The notes beneath the pieces are model-generated. The model was not told the DNA's origin, ran no database searches, and was given only the letters and a program-made list of their open reading frames with translations. Below are positions 24,362-33,603 of a DNA stretch of 49,992 nucleotides, one piece after another (the stretch's first letter is position 1; each line of letters opens with the position of its first letter). This DNA comes from Bacillota bacterium (GTDB lineage: Bacteria; Bacillota; UBA4882; UBA10575). The stretch spans positions 1 to 49,992 of the forward strand of contig JAAYGG010000083.1 of the NCBI GenBank assembly GCA_012727895.1. The letters are read 5' to 3'. Made by a program: the position numbers and the translations under genes.

Positions 24362-24898
24362 TTGAAGGACGCGCTCCGGTCTTTATTGGCGCTGGTGCTT
24401 TTGGGGGGTTTTTTGGAATTGCTGCTCCCAGCGGATGAGATGCGGAGGTATTCCCGGATGGTCGTAGGCCTCTTGGTCCTTTTCTCCCTGATGCGCCTGG
24501 TGATTACCGGCATTGACGACCTTGGTGCGGAAGGGATCTTCCGGGGTCTTGAGAGGGAAGGGCCGGCCCTCTCCAGCCGGTTTTTGCTGGAGGAGTTGGT
24601 GGAGGAGGGGGAACGGGTCCGCCGGGCCGGGGTGAAAAAGGCCGGCGAACTGATCACCCCTTTGCTGACGGAGAGGATAAAAAAGCTGCTGCAGGAGGCA
24701 ACCGGGGATGAAGGCCTCCAGTTGCAACTGGCGGTTACGGAAGGGGAGCGGATCACCGGGGCAAAAATTGTTTTGCAGAAGGACCCCGCCTGGCCCGACG
24801 GAACTTTAGAGCGTTTGGCCGGGGAGATTTTGGGGATTGATCCGGAGAGAGTGGAGGTGGAGAAGGCCTTTGCCCGGAAGTCAAGAGAGGAGATTTGA
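24362..24898 (+). CDS. spoIIIAF: stage III sporulation protein AF
   Basis: The 178-residue protein has two N-terminal membrane helices (LLALVLLGGFLELLLPADEMRRY and VVGLLVLFSLMRLV) and a soluble domain ending in a ring-building-motif-like fold (LQLAVTEGERITGAKI). The TTG at 24362 has better spacing to GGGGAGAG than the adjacent TTG at 24359. The 3' end overlaps the likely spoIIIAG start by about 29 nt. Confidence 0.93.
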   Translation: MKDALRSLLALVLLGGFLELLLPADEMRRYSRMVVGLLVLFSLMRLVITGIDDLGAEGIFRGLEREGPALSSRFLLEELVEEGERVRRAGVKKAGELITPLLTERIKKLLQEATGDEGLQLQLAVTEGERITGAKIVLQKDPAWPDGTLERLAGEILGIDPERVEVEKAFARKSREEI

Positions 24899-25484
24899 TC
24901 TGGCTGCCCTTCTCCGGGACTGGTTCGGCCGGCAGGGTATCCCGGCGGGGGAAAGGAGAAGAATACTCACCCTGGCTTTCCTCTTTTCCCTGGGGGTGCT
25001 GCTGATGCTTTGGGCGGGGAGACCCGGCCCGCCCGCAGAGCGGAGCCCCGCCGAGCCCGTCCTTGGTGGCCTGGTACGGGGAGAAGGGGAATTTATGGGA
25101 AGAGCCCAACTGGAGATGGAGTTGGCGGCGGTTTTATCCAGGATCCGGGGGGTGGGACGGGTGAAGGTGACGCTGATCCCGGCGGCAACCGCTAAAGAGC
25201 ACTGGCTGTATAAAGAGACTACGGAAGAACGGACGAACCGCCAGGAGAACGGGGCGGTGATCAGCAGGGAAATACGGACGCAGAAGGAACCGGTCTTCCA
25301 CCGGGGAAGCGGGGGTGTTGAGGAACCGGTAAGGATTTGGGCGGAAGCACCGGCGCTTGCCGGGGTCTTGGTGGTGGCCGAGGGGGCGGAGGAGGTGCTC
25401 ACCTGCCGGCGGTTATGGGAGGCCACCGCCACGGTTTTGGGGGTCCCGATGCACCGGGTAATGGTCTTACCCTGGGGAGAATAA
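24870..25484 (+). CDS. spoIIIAG: stage III sporulation protein AG
   Basis: SpoIIIAG forms the large ring of the feeding channel. The product of about 204 residues has a short cytoplasmic start (ALLRDWFGRQ), one membrane helix (ILTLAFLFSLGVLLMLW) and an outer ring-building-motif domain with LEMELAAVLSRIRGVGRVKV and VLVVAEGAEEVLTCRRLWEA. Three starts compete: TTG 24837, TTG 24870 (GGAGGTGGAG 7 nt upstream, preferred) and a CTG at 24900 after GAGAGGAGA. Confidence 0.92.
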   Translation: MPGSQERRFDLAALLRDWFGRQGIPAGERRRILTLAFLFSLGVLLMLWAGRPGPPAERSPAEPVLGGLVRGEGEFMGRAQLEMELAAVLSRIRGVGRVKVTLIPAATAKEHWLYKETTEERTNRQENGAVISREIRTQKEPVFHRGSGGVEEPVRIWAEAPALAGVLVVAEGAEEVLTCRRLWEATATVLGVPMHRVMVLPWGE

Positions 25485-25496
25485 GGAGGGTTGGCA

Positions 25497-25970
25497 ATGA
25501 AAGAAGGAACTCTTTCCCGGCCGGGGCTATTGGTGACGGCGGTGATCGCGGCGGGGTTTACCGCCGGGTTCTTGATCGCCGGTTACCAGGAAAACCGGGT
25601 TCCCGATGAACGCCCGGCCCTGGTCGTTACCGCACCCCCCGTTGAAATGGACCTGAGTTTGGAACGGGAAAGGGAAAGAAGCCGTTTAAAAGAGGAACTC
25701 GAGAGGATGCTGGTAACGGCCGGCGATGATCTGGGGGAAAAGATTAAGAATGAATTATGGGAATTGACACTCCGGGCGGCGATGGAGAAGGAGGTGGAAA
25801 CGCTCCTGGCCGCCAGGGGTTACCTGGGGAATACCGTGGTGATCCAGCCGCGGGCGGTCACGGTCGTCATAAAAGGGGCCAATTTGTCGCCGTCCGAGGC
25901 GGCGGCCATCGGGCAAATGACCGCGGAGATCACCGGCTTTCCCCTGGAGCAGATCCGGATCATTGAGTAG
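25497..25970 (+). CDS. spoIIIAH: stage III sporulation protein AH
   Basis: SpoIIIAH is the YscJ/FliF-like protein that pairs with SpoIIQ across the forespore membranes. The 157-residue protein has an N-terminal membrane helix (PGLLVTAVIAAGFTAGFLIA), a charged helical linker with many Arg and Glu, and a ring-building domain (VETLLAARGYLGNTVVIQP to TGFPLEQIRIIE). The ATG at 25497 lies 6 nt after AAGGAGGG. It is the last gene of the operon and is shorter than the Bacillus protein. Confidence 0.93.
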   Translation: MKEGTLSRPGLLVTAVIAAGFTAGFLIAGYQENRVPDERPALVVTAPPVEMDLSLERERERSRLKEELERMLVTAGDDLGEKIKNELWELTLRAAMEKEVETLLAARGYLGNTVVIQPRAVTVVIKGANLSPSEAAAIGQMTAEITGFPLEQIRIIE

Positions 25971-26136
25971 CCGGGGCAACCGGTCCGGCCTCCAAAAAGG
26001 TGGGGCAGAGCAGGAATTGGAATAGGAGGAAACAGAAAAGAAAGAATAAAAAGGAGGAAAAAAATACTTCCCGGTGAATCTATATTATTTGTACCAATCA
26101 ACTCTACTCTGTCTTATCCTTTGAAGGAGGCCTACG

Positions 26137-26607
26137 ATGAGTATCAAGTTCAATGAAATAAAGGAATTGATAGAGTTTGTAGAAAAAACCGGTATTACCG
26201 AGTTCAGGCTGGAAACCTCCGGGACAAAGGTGGTTATTAAGAAAGAAGGGCCGGTTATGGCCGCTTCGGCCGCCATGCCCGTTCCGGTTCAGGCTGCAGA
26301 AATCCAGGAAACGCCGGTGGCTGCGGAAGCCACAACCGCCCAGGAAGGGGATAAACTCCCGGAAAACCAGGTGACGATTAACTCGCCCATGGTCGGCACT
26401 TTTTACCGGGCGCCGAGCCCGGAGGCGGAGGCGTTTGTCCAGGAGGGGCAGATCGTTGAACCCGGGCAGGAATTGTGTATCATCGAAGCGATGAAGCTGA
26501 TGAACACGATAGAGAGCGACATCCGCGGGCGGATTTTAAAGATCATGGTTGAAAACGCACAACCGGTCGAGTACGGACAACCTTTGTTCTTAATAGAAAA
26601 GCTCTAA
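26137..26607 (+). CDS. accB: biotin carboxyl carrier protein of acetyl-CoA carboxylase
   Basis: AccB carries the biotin that shuttles CO2 in malonyl-CoA synthesis. The 156-residue protein has an N-terminal helix region, a Pro/Ala/Glu linker (about 42-82) and a C-terminal biotinyl domain with the EAMKLMN motif; Lys120 is the biotinylation site. A GAAGGAGG ribosome binding site precedes the ATG. It lies upstream of accC, 166 nt after spoIIIAH. No FapR-like box was seen in front of it. The carboxyltransferase genes accA and accD are not in the window. Confidence 0.97.
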   Translation: MSIKFNEIKELIEFVEKTGITEFRLETSGTKVVIKKEGPVMAASAAMPVPVQAAEIQETPVAAEATTAQEGDKLPENQVTINSPMVGTFYRAPSPEAEAFVQEGQIVEPGQELCIIEAMKLMNTIESDIRGRILKIMVENAQPVEYGQPLFLIEKL

Positions 26608-26637
26608 TGTTTTTCTAGCGGAGGTGCTGTAAAAAAA

Positions 26638-27993
26638 TTGTTCCGGAAGATATTAGTTGCCAATAGGGGCGAAATTGCCCTGCGGGTTATTCATGCTTGT
26701 AAAGAGATGGGCATTCAAACGGTAGCCGTTTACTCCGAAGCCGACCGGGATTCCCTCCATATCCGCTATGCCGATGAGGCCTATTGTGTGGGCCCGGCGC
26801 CTTCGGGCAAGAGCTACTTGAACATACCGAATATCATCAGTGCCGCCACCATTGCCGGGGTGGACGCCATTCATCCCGGGTACGGTTTTTTGGCGGAAAA
26901 TGCCCGTTTTGTTGAGATCTGTGAGACCCATAACATAAAATTTATCGGCCCGTCAGCGGAGGCCATCGCCAAGATGGGTGATAAAGCCCAGGCCAAAAGG
27001 ATGATGGAAAAGGCCGGGGTCCCGGTTATTCCCGGTTCGGAAGGACCGGTTTCCGACCAGACGGAAGCCTTAAAAATGGCGGCGGAGATCGGATATCCGG
27101 TGATGATTAAAGCCTCTGCCGGGGGCGGCGGGCGGGGGATGCGGATCGCCCATAACGAAAAGGATCTGATTAAGTCCTTCCAGACCGCGCAGGCGGAGGC
27201 GGAGGCCTCCTTTAATAACCCCGAGGTTTATCTGGAAAAATTCATCCCCAATCCCCGCCATATCGAAGTCCAGATCCTCTGCGACGAGCACGGGAACGGG
27301 GTATACCTGGGCGAGCGGGACTGCTCTTTGCAACGGCGGCACCAGAAGGTCCTGGAGGAAGCACCGTCACCCGCGGTCACCCCGGAGATGCGGAAGCTCT
27401 TGGGGGAAACGGCTTTGCGGGGCGCCCAGGCGGTCGGGTATACGAGCGCCGGGACGATCGAATTTTTAATGGACGAAAAGGGCAATTTTTATTTCATGGA
27501 GATGAACACCAGAATCCAGGTGGAACACCCGGTAACCGAGATGGTGACCGGGATCGATCTGGTGAAAAAGCAGATTGAGATTGCGGCCGGGGCGCCTCTG
27601 GGCTTGAAGCAAGAGGATGTGAAGATCGACGGCCATGCCATTGAATGCCGGATCAATGCGGAGGATCCCTATAAAAACTTCCTCCCCTCCCCGGGGGAGA
27701 TCCAGTTTTATCATGCGCCCGGCGGGCCGGGGGTACGGGTGGACAGTTGCGCCTATACGGGTTATACCATTCCCCCGTATTATGACTCACTCATTGCCAA
27801 ACTGGTGACCTGGGGAAAGGACCGGGAAGAAGCCATCAACAGGATGGCAAGGGCCCTTGATGAATTCGAGATTTACGGCATCGCCTCGACCATCCTCTTT
27901 CACCTTGAGGTCATCCACCACCCGCTTTTCCGGAGCGGCGATGTAACCACCAACTTTATCCGGGATTATATCCGGTTGGTACCAACAGAGTAA
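26638..27993 (+). CDS. accC: biotin carboxylase subunit of acetyl-CoA carboxylase
   Basis: AccC carboxylates the biotin of AccB using ATP and bicarbonate. The 451-residue ATP-grasp protein has the [14 protein letters not shown] start, the glycine-rich ATP loop [13 protein letters not shown] (near residue 160), and the catalytic [10 protein letters not shown] strand with Glu288, Asn290 and Arg292 at the same numbers as the E. coli enzyme. The TTG start follows a GCGGAGGTG ribosome binding site. A 17-bp tandem repeat runs through its stop codon. Confidence 0.97.
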   Translation: MFRKILVANRGEIALRVIHACKEMGIQTVAVYSEADRDSLHIRYADEAYCVGPAPSGKSYLNIPNIISAATIAGVDAIHPGYGFLAENARFVEICETHNIKFIGPSAEAIAKMGDKAQAKRMMEKAGVPVIPGSEGPVSDQTEALKMAAEIGYPVMIKASAGGGGRGMRIAHNEKDLIKSFQTAQAEAEASFNNPEVYLEKFIPNPRHIEVQILCDEHGNGVYLGERDCSLQRRHQKVLEEAPSPAVTPEMRKLLGETALRGAQAVGYTSAGTIEFLMDEKGNFYFMEMNTRIQVEHPVTEMVTGIDLVKKQIEIAAGAPLGLKQEDVKIDGHAIECRINAEDPYKNFLPSPGEIQFYHAPGGPGVRVDSCAYTGYTIPPYYDSLIAKLVTWGKDREEAINRMARALDEFEIYGIASTILFHLEVIHHPLFRSGDVTTNFIRDYIRLVPTE

Positions 27994-28073
27994 AAATACC
28001 TCCAGAGTAAAAACACCGCCGGAGTAAAAACACCATCGGGCACCGGAGCAAAGAGGCCTCCGGAGTAAAGATC
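27987..28073. repeat. 17-bp tandem repeat, about 5 copies, through the accC stop
   Basis: Units at 27987-28003, 28004-28020, 28021-28037 (followed by a 7-nt extra piece to 28044), 28045-28061 and a partial at 28062-28073 follow the pattern (A/G)GAG(T/C)AAARAYRCCNCC. The TAA stop of accC (27991-27993) is in unit 1, and most later units repeat GAGTAA. This fills most of the gap before asp23. Confidence 0.82.
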
Positions 28074-28160
28074 TTGTTAAAATCCGGGCAAAAAGAGGAG
28101 TCTTGCCCTGAACAACAAATCTTATTAATTACTTTATTTTGATAAGACAGGAGGGGTAAA

Positions 28161-28568
28161 ATGGCGCATGGAATAGTCCAGCCCCAGTGGAGTGAGAAAA
28201 ACGGGACTGTACGTATAGCCAATGAAGTGGTGGGAATCATTGCCGGCCTGGCTGCCAGTGAAGTCAGGGGCGTAGCCGGGATGAGCGGCGGTGTTGTCGA
28301 CGGCATTTCCGAGCTGTTAAAGAAGAAAAGCCTTTCCAAAGGCGTCCGGGTTGAGGTCGGCGAGAAAGAGGCGGCCGTCGATCTTTATGTGGTAATAGAA
28401 TACGGGGCCCGTATTCCGGATGTGGCCATTGAAATACAGGAGAATGTAAAACGGGCGATTGAAGGAATGACCGGGTTAAAAGTGGTGGAAGTAAACGTGC
28501 ATATCCAGGGGGTCCAATTCGAGCAGGAAGAGGCTCCCCCTGAGGAAGAAGAAGGCAGAGTAACGTGA
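28161..28568 (+). CDS. Asp23/Gls24-family protein (YqhY type)
   Basis: The 135-residue protein shows the Asp23 pattern: GTVRIANEVVGIIAGLAASEVRGVAGM, KGVRVEVGEKEAAVDLYVVIEYG and IPDVAIEIQENVKRAIEGMTGL, with an acidic C-terminal tail. Bacillus yqhY also follows accB-accC and is linked to acetyl-CoA carboxylase homeostasis. Here it begins an Asp23-AmaP-DUF2273 module; in staphylococci AmaP anchors Asp23 to the membrane. The ATG has a CAGGAGGGG ribosome binding site. Confidence 0.93.
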   Translation: MAHGIVQPQWSEKNGTVRIANEVVGIIAGLAASEVRGVAGMSGGVVDGISELLKKKSLSKGVRVEVGEKEAAVDLYVVIEYGARIPDVAIEIQENVKRAIEGMTGLKVVEVNVHIQGVQFEQEEAPPEEEEGRVT

Positions 28569-28603
28569 TTTAACAGACGTATGCATGGGAAGGAGAGATC
28601 CTT

Positions 28604-29137
28604 ATGCGGACATCTTACCGGTTGGTGCTCATTATCGGTTCCCTGGTGATGCTGGCTTTGGCCATGTTTTTCCTGAGTTTGCTTATGGGCCGGGATCCTG
28701 TAGGCCTTACTGAAGTCATAACCGGCGGCGAAGAAATGAACCTTTATCGACTGATTGGATTTGGTCTTTTCGTACTCCTTTTCCTCTTATTGTTCCTGAC
28801 CGGTTTGAGCGGGGAAACAAGCCCCCGCACGGTTATTCATGAGACGGAAATGGGGGAAGTGCGGATCGCCTTTTCGGCAGTGGAAAGCCTGGCCTTGCGG
28901 GCAATCGATAAGATCCGCGGCGTGAAAGAGGCCACAGTGTCCGTGGAGGCCGAGAGCGACGGGCTCCGGTTTGCGGTGGAAATTGTCAGCAGCCCGGATC
29001 TGAACCTTCCCCAGTTGACCAGTGAAATCAGGAGCAAACTGGCGGATTATATCCATGAAACGGTGGGGATTCCCGTTACCGGTTCGACTGTTACCGTGAC
29101 AAGGGTCACCACCGAATCCCGGGCCAGAGTGGAGTAA
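28604..29137 (+). CDS. amaP: alkaline shock response membrane anchor protein AmaP
   Basis: The 177-residue protein has two N-terminal membrane helices (LVLIIGSLVMLALAMFFLSL and LIGFGLFVLLFLLLFLTGL) and a soluble Asp23-like domain (VRIAFSAVESLALRAIDKIRG). It is expected to hold the preceding Asp23-family protein at the membrane. An AAGGAGAG ribosome binding site precedes the ATG. Confidence 0.9.
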   Translation: MRTSYRLVLIIGSLVMLALAMFFLSLLMGRDPVGLTEVITGGEEMNLYRLIGFGLFVLLFLLLFLTGLSGETSPRTVIHETEMGEVRIAFSAVESLALRAIDKIRGVKEATVSVEAESDGLRFAVEIVSSPDLNLPQLTSEIRSKLADYIHETVGIPVTGSTVTVTRVTTESRARVE

Positions 29138-29173
29138 GCGCGCACGCGCGCCGAAAAAAAGGAGGTTCAGGTA

Positions 29174-29407
29174 ATGGAGGACCGTTGGGCCCGGCTTTAC
29201 GATGCGGTCTGGGCAAACAAGGGGAAGATCTTTGGTATTTTATTGGGAATGATCACCGGAGCGCTGGTAATTAAATACGGATGGCTAAAGGCCTTTTATT
29301 TCATACTCTGTGTTGGCGCCGGCTATTATCTGGGGAAACGGGTGGACAATAAAGAGAGCCTGGCTGAACTTGTGCAGAGAATATTTCCGGTGGCCAAGGA
29401 GAAGTGA
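29174..29407 (+). CDS. DUF2273 small integral membrane protein
   Basis: The 77-residue protein has two hydrophobic segments (GKIFGILLGMITGALVIKYG and AFYFILCVGAGYYLGKRVD). DUF2273 proteins typically accompany Asp23 and AmaP, as here. The function is unknown beyond membership of that envelope module. An AAAGGAGG ribosome binding site precedes the ATG. Confidence 0.9.
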   Translation: MEDRWARLYDAVWANKGKIFGILLGMITGALVIKYGWLKAFYFILCVGAGYYLGKRVDNKESLAELVQRIFPVAKEK

Positions 29408-29419
29408 GGACCAGCGGCC

Positions 29420-29911
29420 ATGAGCAGGCGGTTGGCAAGGGAATTAACTTTCAAAATTCTCTTTCAAATTGATCTTGGACGAATTCCCTGGCAGGAGGCG
29501 GTTGAATACATCCTCTCCGAATATGGGCAGGATTTACCGGCAAAAGAGCGCTCTTTTGTCAGCGGTTTGGTGCAGGGGGTGACCGGCTCCTGCCGCGAAC
29601 TGGATGACCTGCTTTCCCGGTTTTCCAGTGAGTGGACGCTTAACCGGATGGCGGCTACGGACAGGAGTATTTTACGGCTCGCCCTTTATGAACTCTTATA
29701 CCGGGAGGACATTCCGGTGGAAGTCTCGGTGAATGAAGCCGTGGAACTTGCCAAGAAATACGGCGAGGAGGATTCGGGCCGCTTTGTTAATGGTATTTTA
29801 GGCGCTGTCGTTAAAGAGCTTAAACATACAGGGGCGCTGAAAAAAGCGGACCACCCCGCGGGCGGAGAGGAACCGGTGGCCGGGGAAGGGACGAAGGGAC
29901 GGGATTGCTGA
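29420..29911 (+). CDS. nusB: transcription antitermination factor NusB
   Basis: NusB binds boxA RNA with S10 and supports rRNA transcription. The 163-residue all-helical protein has the ARELTFKILFQIDLG start, the LNRMAATDRSILRLALYELLY helix and the VSVNEAVELAKKYGEEDSGRFVNGILGAV signature, followed by a charged, likely disordered tail. In Bacillus folD follows nusB; here polA follows within about 15 nt. Confidence 0.95.
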   Translation: MSRRLARELTFKILFQIDLGRIPWQEAVEYILSEYGQDLPAKERSFVSGLVQGVTGSCRELDDLLSRFSSEWTLNRMAATDRSILRLALYELLYREDIPVEVSVNEAVELAKKYGEEDSGRFVNGILGAVVKELKHTGALKKADHPAGGEEPVAGEGTKGRDC

Positions 29912-29926
29912 AAGGTGGGGTCTGGG

Positions 29927-32719
29927 GTGCAAGAGAAAATAGTAATTGTTGACGGACACAGCCTGGCACACCGGGCTTTTTTTGCTTTGCCCCCCCTGAC
30001 CACCAGCCGGGGGGAACCGACCAACGCCATTTACGGCGTGGCCACGATGACCCTGCGGCTTTTGGAGGAAGAAGCCCCCGATTATTTTTTTGTCGCCATT
30101 GATGTCGGCCGGACCTTCCGGCACGATGCTTATGATGGATATAAAAAAACGCGGCGTCCCCCCGACCCGGATTTCTTGGCGCAACTCCCCGGGGTGAAAG
30201 AGTTCTTTAATGTCCTGGGCGCCCCGGTGGCGGGTGTTGAGGGCTACGAGGCCGATGATGTGATCGGCGCCATGAGCGCCGTTGCCCGCCAAGCCGGCCT
30301 GGAAGTGGTGGTCGTCAGCGGGGACAGGGACCTTTTTCAACTGCTGGACGAGGGGATCACCATCCTTTACACCAGGAAAGGCATTTCCGAGGTGGAAAGG
30401 GTGACAGTCGACTGGGTCCGGGAAAAATACGGCCTGGCGCCGGCACAACTGATTGATCTGAAAGCCCTCACCGGCGACCAGTCGGACAATGTGCCGGGGA
30501 TCCCCGGGATCGGCGAGAAGACCGCCCTCCGGTTGCTCCAGGAGTTCGGGGGGTTAGAGAACCTCCTGGCCCGTGTGGAAGAGGTGAAAAGCCCGCGCCA
30601 GCGGGAGCTTTTGGCAACCCATGCGGAACAGGCGCGGTTAAGCAAGAAACTCGTTACCATCGTGCGCGACTTGCCCCTCCCGGTTTCCCTTCAAGAGTGC
30701 CGGCGGCCGGAAATGGACCCGGAGGCCCTGGCCGGGTTTTTCCGGCGGATGGAATTCAGGAGCCTGTTAAAGAGGATGGCGGCCAAGGCCGCGACGGCCA
30801 AAACCGGTGAGACCGTTGAGGCCGGGGTTGTTTCTGCCGGGGCTATGCCGGCGGAAACGGATAAGGATGCGGCAGTTGGAGCCGGTGCGGTCATTTCCCG
30901 GTTGGCGGTCCCGGAATTCCAGCGCTTAACCCCGGAAGAGTTGCCGGAATTCCTGGACGGAGCTGGAGAGGAGCCGGTGGCCGTTCAATTTTTAGCTGCC
31001 GCAACCGGCCGCGAAGGGGACCGTGCGCCTGTAGCTTTAGGGGTGGCCCTGGCGGCCGGCGGCGGGGATTCCCGGAGGTATGCCTTTCTCCCCCTGGGTC
31101 CGGGGGATTTTCCCGGACCGCTCAAAGAATGGCTGGCCGGTGCGGAAACGCCGAAGATCGCCCATAACGCAAAATCCCAGATGACCCTGGCCTGGCATTA
31201 CGGGGCAGTTTGGGAAGGGTTGGTATTTGATACGGAGATCGCCGCCTACCTGCTGAACGGGGGGAGAGGTGAACCGGATCTGGAAGGGCTTTATGCCGAT
31301 CTCATCGACGGGCCGGAGCTGCCGGTCCTTATCGATAAAAAAGGGAAAGACCTGGATCTCCTGGCCCTGCCGGCAGAGTTTACCGCGGAGTCCGGCGAGG
31401 CCGCGGCGGTGGCGGTCACCAGGGCCATGGCCCTTAAGGAACTGGAGCCGGTCTGCAGGGAAAGGTTACGCCAGGATAATATGGAAAAGCTCTTTTTTGA
31501 AGTGGAGATGCCCTTGTTGCCGGTCCTCTTCCGGATGGAAAGGAAGGGGATCCGGATTTGCCCGCAGCGCCTCAAGGGCTATGGGGAGAAACTGGCGGAG
31601 AAGATCGGGCTTCTTGAGAAGAAAATCTACACCCTGGCCGGAGAGGAGTTTAATATCTCCTCCCCCAAGCAGTTGGGGGTAATCCTCTTTGAACGTTTGC
31701 AACTGCCGAAGGGGAGGAAGACCAAAACCGGTTATTCAACGGACGCCGAGGTCCTGGAGGAACTGGCCGTCAGGCACCCCGTGCCCCGGCTCGTCCTGGA
31801 ATACCGGGGGCTGGTCAAGCTGAAAAACACCTATGTGGAGGCATTGTTGGCTTTGGCCGACCCGGAGACCGGCCGGGTGCATACCACTTTCCACCAGACA
31901 CTGACTGCTACCGGCCGGTTGAGCAGCGCCGATCCGAACCTCCAGAATATCCCGGTCAGGACTGAGGAAGGCCGGGAGATCCGTTGTTCCTTCTTACCCG
32001 GTGCGGAGGGGGAGGTCTTTGTCTCCGCCGATTACTCCCAGATTGAGCTGAGAATCCTGGCCCACTTGGCCGGGGACGAGCGATTGGCCGCCATCTTTCA
32101 TGAGGGTGGTGATATCCACAGCCGTACGGCGGCGGAGATCTTTGGCCTTGCCCCGGAGGAAGTTACGCCCGTCTGGCGGGACCGGGCGAAAGCCGTTAAC
32201 TTCGGGATTATCTATGGGATCAGCCCCTTTGGCCTCGCCCGGCAGACCGGGGTTTCCCAGCGGGAGGCCGAGGAGTATATTACCGGGTATTTCCAGCGTT
32301 ACCAGGGGGTCAAGGCCTTTTTCGACAATTTGCTCGAGGAGGCCCGGGAGAAGGGTTATGTTACCACCCTCTTCCAACGCCGCAGGTATCTCCCGGAATT
32401 GCGGAGTAAAAATTTCCAACGGCGCTCTTTTGCCGAGCGGATGGCAAGAAATACGCCGATTCAAGGCTCGGCCGCCGACCTGATCAAAGTGGCCATGGTC
32501 CGGGTGGATGAACGGCTGCGCCGGGAGAAAATCCCCGCCGCCCTTTTGCTCCAGGTCCATGACGAGCTTCTGGTCGAGACGAAACGGGAGTACCAGGAAG
32601 CGGTGGCAGCGGTTCTCCGGGAAGAGATGGAATCCGTTTACCCGCTGAGCGTCCCGCTTCTGGTCGAAGTCAGCGCCGGGCCCAATTGGGGGGAGATGGC
32701 GCCGGTTCACCGCGGGTAA
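29927..32719 (+). CDS. polA: DNA polymerase I, proofreading domain apparently inactive
   Basis: PolA fills gaps and removes RNA primers. The 930-residue protein has the N-terminal 5'-3' exonuclease (IVDGHSLAHRAFFAL, YEADDVIG, TGDQSDNVPGIPGIG), a middle 3'-5' exonuclease-like domain (about 310-500) and the polymerase domain with motif A DYSQIELR (Asp702), motif B RAKAVNFGIIYG (Lys755) and motif C VHDE (Asp879). In the middle domain the DxE of Exo I is absent (AVQFLA) and the Exo II Asp is missing (HNAKSQ), so proofreading should be lost, as in Taq and Bst enzymes. The GTG at 29927 follows AGGTGGGG. It heads a polA-mutM-ytaF-coaE cluster, as in Bacillus. Confidence 0.95.
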   Translation: MQEKIVIVDGHSLAHRAFFALPPLTTSRGEPTNAIYGVATMTLRLLEEEAPDYFFVAIDVGRTFRHDAYDGYKKTRRPPDPDFLAQLPGVKEFFNVLGAPVAGVEGYEADDVIGAMSAVARQAGLEVVVVSGDRDLFQLLDEGITILYTRKGISEVERVTVDWVREKYGLAPAQLIDLKALTGDQSDNVPGIPGIGEKTALRLLQEFGGLENLLARVEEVKSPRQRELLATHAEQARLSKKLVTIVRDLPLPVSLQECRRPEMDPEALAGFFRRMEFRSLLKRMAAKAATAKTGETVEAGVVSAGAMPAETDKDAAVGAGAVISRLAVPEFQRLTPEELPEFLDGAGEEPVAVQFLAAATGREGDRAPVALGVALAAGGGDSRRYAFLPLGPGDFPGPLKEWLAGAETPKIAHNAKSQMTLAWHYGAVWEGLVFDTEIAAYLLNGGRGEPDLEGLYADLIDGPELPVLIDKKGKDLDLLALPAEFTAESGEAAAVAVTRAMALKELEPVCRERLRQDNMEKLFFEVEMPLLPVLFRMERKGIRICPQRLKGYGEKLAEKIGLLEKKIYTLAGEEFNISSPKQLGVILFERLQLPKGRKTKTGYSTDAEVLEELAVRHPVPRLVLEYRGLVKLKNTYVEALLALADPETGRVHTTFHQTLTATGRLSSADPNLQNIPVRTEEGREIRCSFLPGAEGEVFVSADYSQIELRILAHLAGDERLAAIFHEGGDIHSRTAAEIFGLAPEEVTPVWRDRAKAVNFGIIYGISPFGLARQTGVSQREAEEYITGYFQRYQGVKAFFDNLLEEAREKGYVTTLFQRRRYLPELRSKNFQRRSFAERMARNTPIQGSAADLIKVAMVRVDERLRREKIPAALLLQVHDELLVETKREYQEAVAAVLREEMESVYPLSVPLLVEVSAGPNWGEMAPVHRG

Positions 32720-32720
32720 A

Positions 32721-32748
32721 CAAGAGAGAATAAGCAAGAGAGAAAGTA
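32721..32748. repeat. 14-bp direct repeat x2 after the polA stop
   Basis: CAAGAGAGAATAAG (32721-32734) and CAAGAGAGAAAGTA (32735-32748) are adjacent and share 11 of 14 positions. They start one base after the polA TAA stop and fill most of the gap to mutM. Confidence 0.6.
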
Positions 32749-32760
32749 GTGAATCGAGCC

Positions 32761-33576
32761 ATGCCGGAACTGCCGGAAGTAGAAACGATCCGAAGGACCC
32801 TCGCACCGTACCTGCCGGGGAAAGTGATTACCAGGGTGGAACCGCGCCTGGCCAAGGCCTTCCGGCCGGACCCGGAGACCTTTCTCCGGGAAGTAACCGG
32901 GCGCAAGATCACAAGCCTGGCAAGGCGGGGGAAGTACCTCCTTCTTTCCCTTGACAACGGGAAAAAGATCGCAATCCACCTGCGGATGAGCGGGCGGTTG
33001 CTCTATTCCGAAAATCCTTCCCCTCCGCCCAAGCATACCACGTTAATCCTCCATTTTGAAGGCGGAGCGGAATTATTGATGGAGGACCCCCGTAAATTCG
33101 GGACGGTCCACCTTTTTGCCGGGAAGGACGCCCCGCCGGGCTTGACGGCCCTGGGGCCCGAGCCCGAAAAGAAAAAAGAGGTCCTGGCCAATTTGCGGGC
33201 GGCCGGGGAGAGACGGAAGGTATCAGTCAAGGCGGTCCTCCTCGACCAGAGGGTTCTCGCGGGTTTGGGGAATATCTATACTGATGAGGCCTTATTCCTG
33301 GCGGGAATTGACCCGTCCCGCCCGGTGAACCGGATTACCCCGGAAGAGTGGGAAAAGCTTTATACCGCCATTTGCCAGGTTTTGGAGGAGGGCTTATCCC
33401 ACCGGGGGACAAGCCGCCGCGATTATGTGGACGGCAAGGGGGAACCTGGAACCCACCAGGATTATTTGCGGGTTTACGGGCGGCGGGACCAGCCTTGCCC
33501 GGCCTGCGGGGAGCCGGTCGCATACAAACGGGTGGCCGGCCGCGGTACCCATTATTGCCGTATTTGCCAGCAGTAA
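32761..33576 (+). CDS. mutM: formamidopyrimidine-DNA glycosylase
   Basis: MutM (Fpg) excises 8-oxoguanine and cuts the strand. The start must be the ATG at 32761 because Pro2 is the catalytic nucleophile (MPELPEVETI), with Glu3 and Lys58 (ARRGKYLL) also in place. The 271-residue protein has the helix-two-turn-helix segment LDQRVLAGLGNIYTDEALF and a C-terminal zinc finger (CPACGEPV...THYCRICQ). An in-frame GTG at 32749 is rejected for this reason. It follows polA. Confidence 0.97.
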   Translation: MPELPEVETIRRTLAPYLPGKVITRVEPRLAKAFRPDPETFLREVTGRKITSLARRGKYLLLSLDNGKKIAIHLRMSGRLLYSENPSPPPKHTTLILHFEGGAELLMEDPRKFGTVHLFAGKDAPPGLTALGPEPEKKKEVLANLRAAGERRKVSVKAVLLDQRVLAGLGNIYTDEALFLAGIDPSRPVNRITPEEWEKLYTAICQVLEEGLSHRGTSRRDYVDGKGEPGTHQDYLRVYGRRDQPCPACGEPVAYKRVAGRGTHYCRICQQ

Positions 33577-33603
33577 TGGCGCCTCTTGAAGGGCAGATCC
33601 CTT

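Noticed and set aside
25971-26136. FapR operator in front of accB
   Set aside because: No TACC...GATA-type palindrome is present; the gap is purine-rich sequence and a ribosome binding site.
31994-32806. Minus-strand open frame inside polA
   Set aside because: It covers the conserved polymerase motifs on the opposite strand and has no plausible product.
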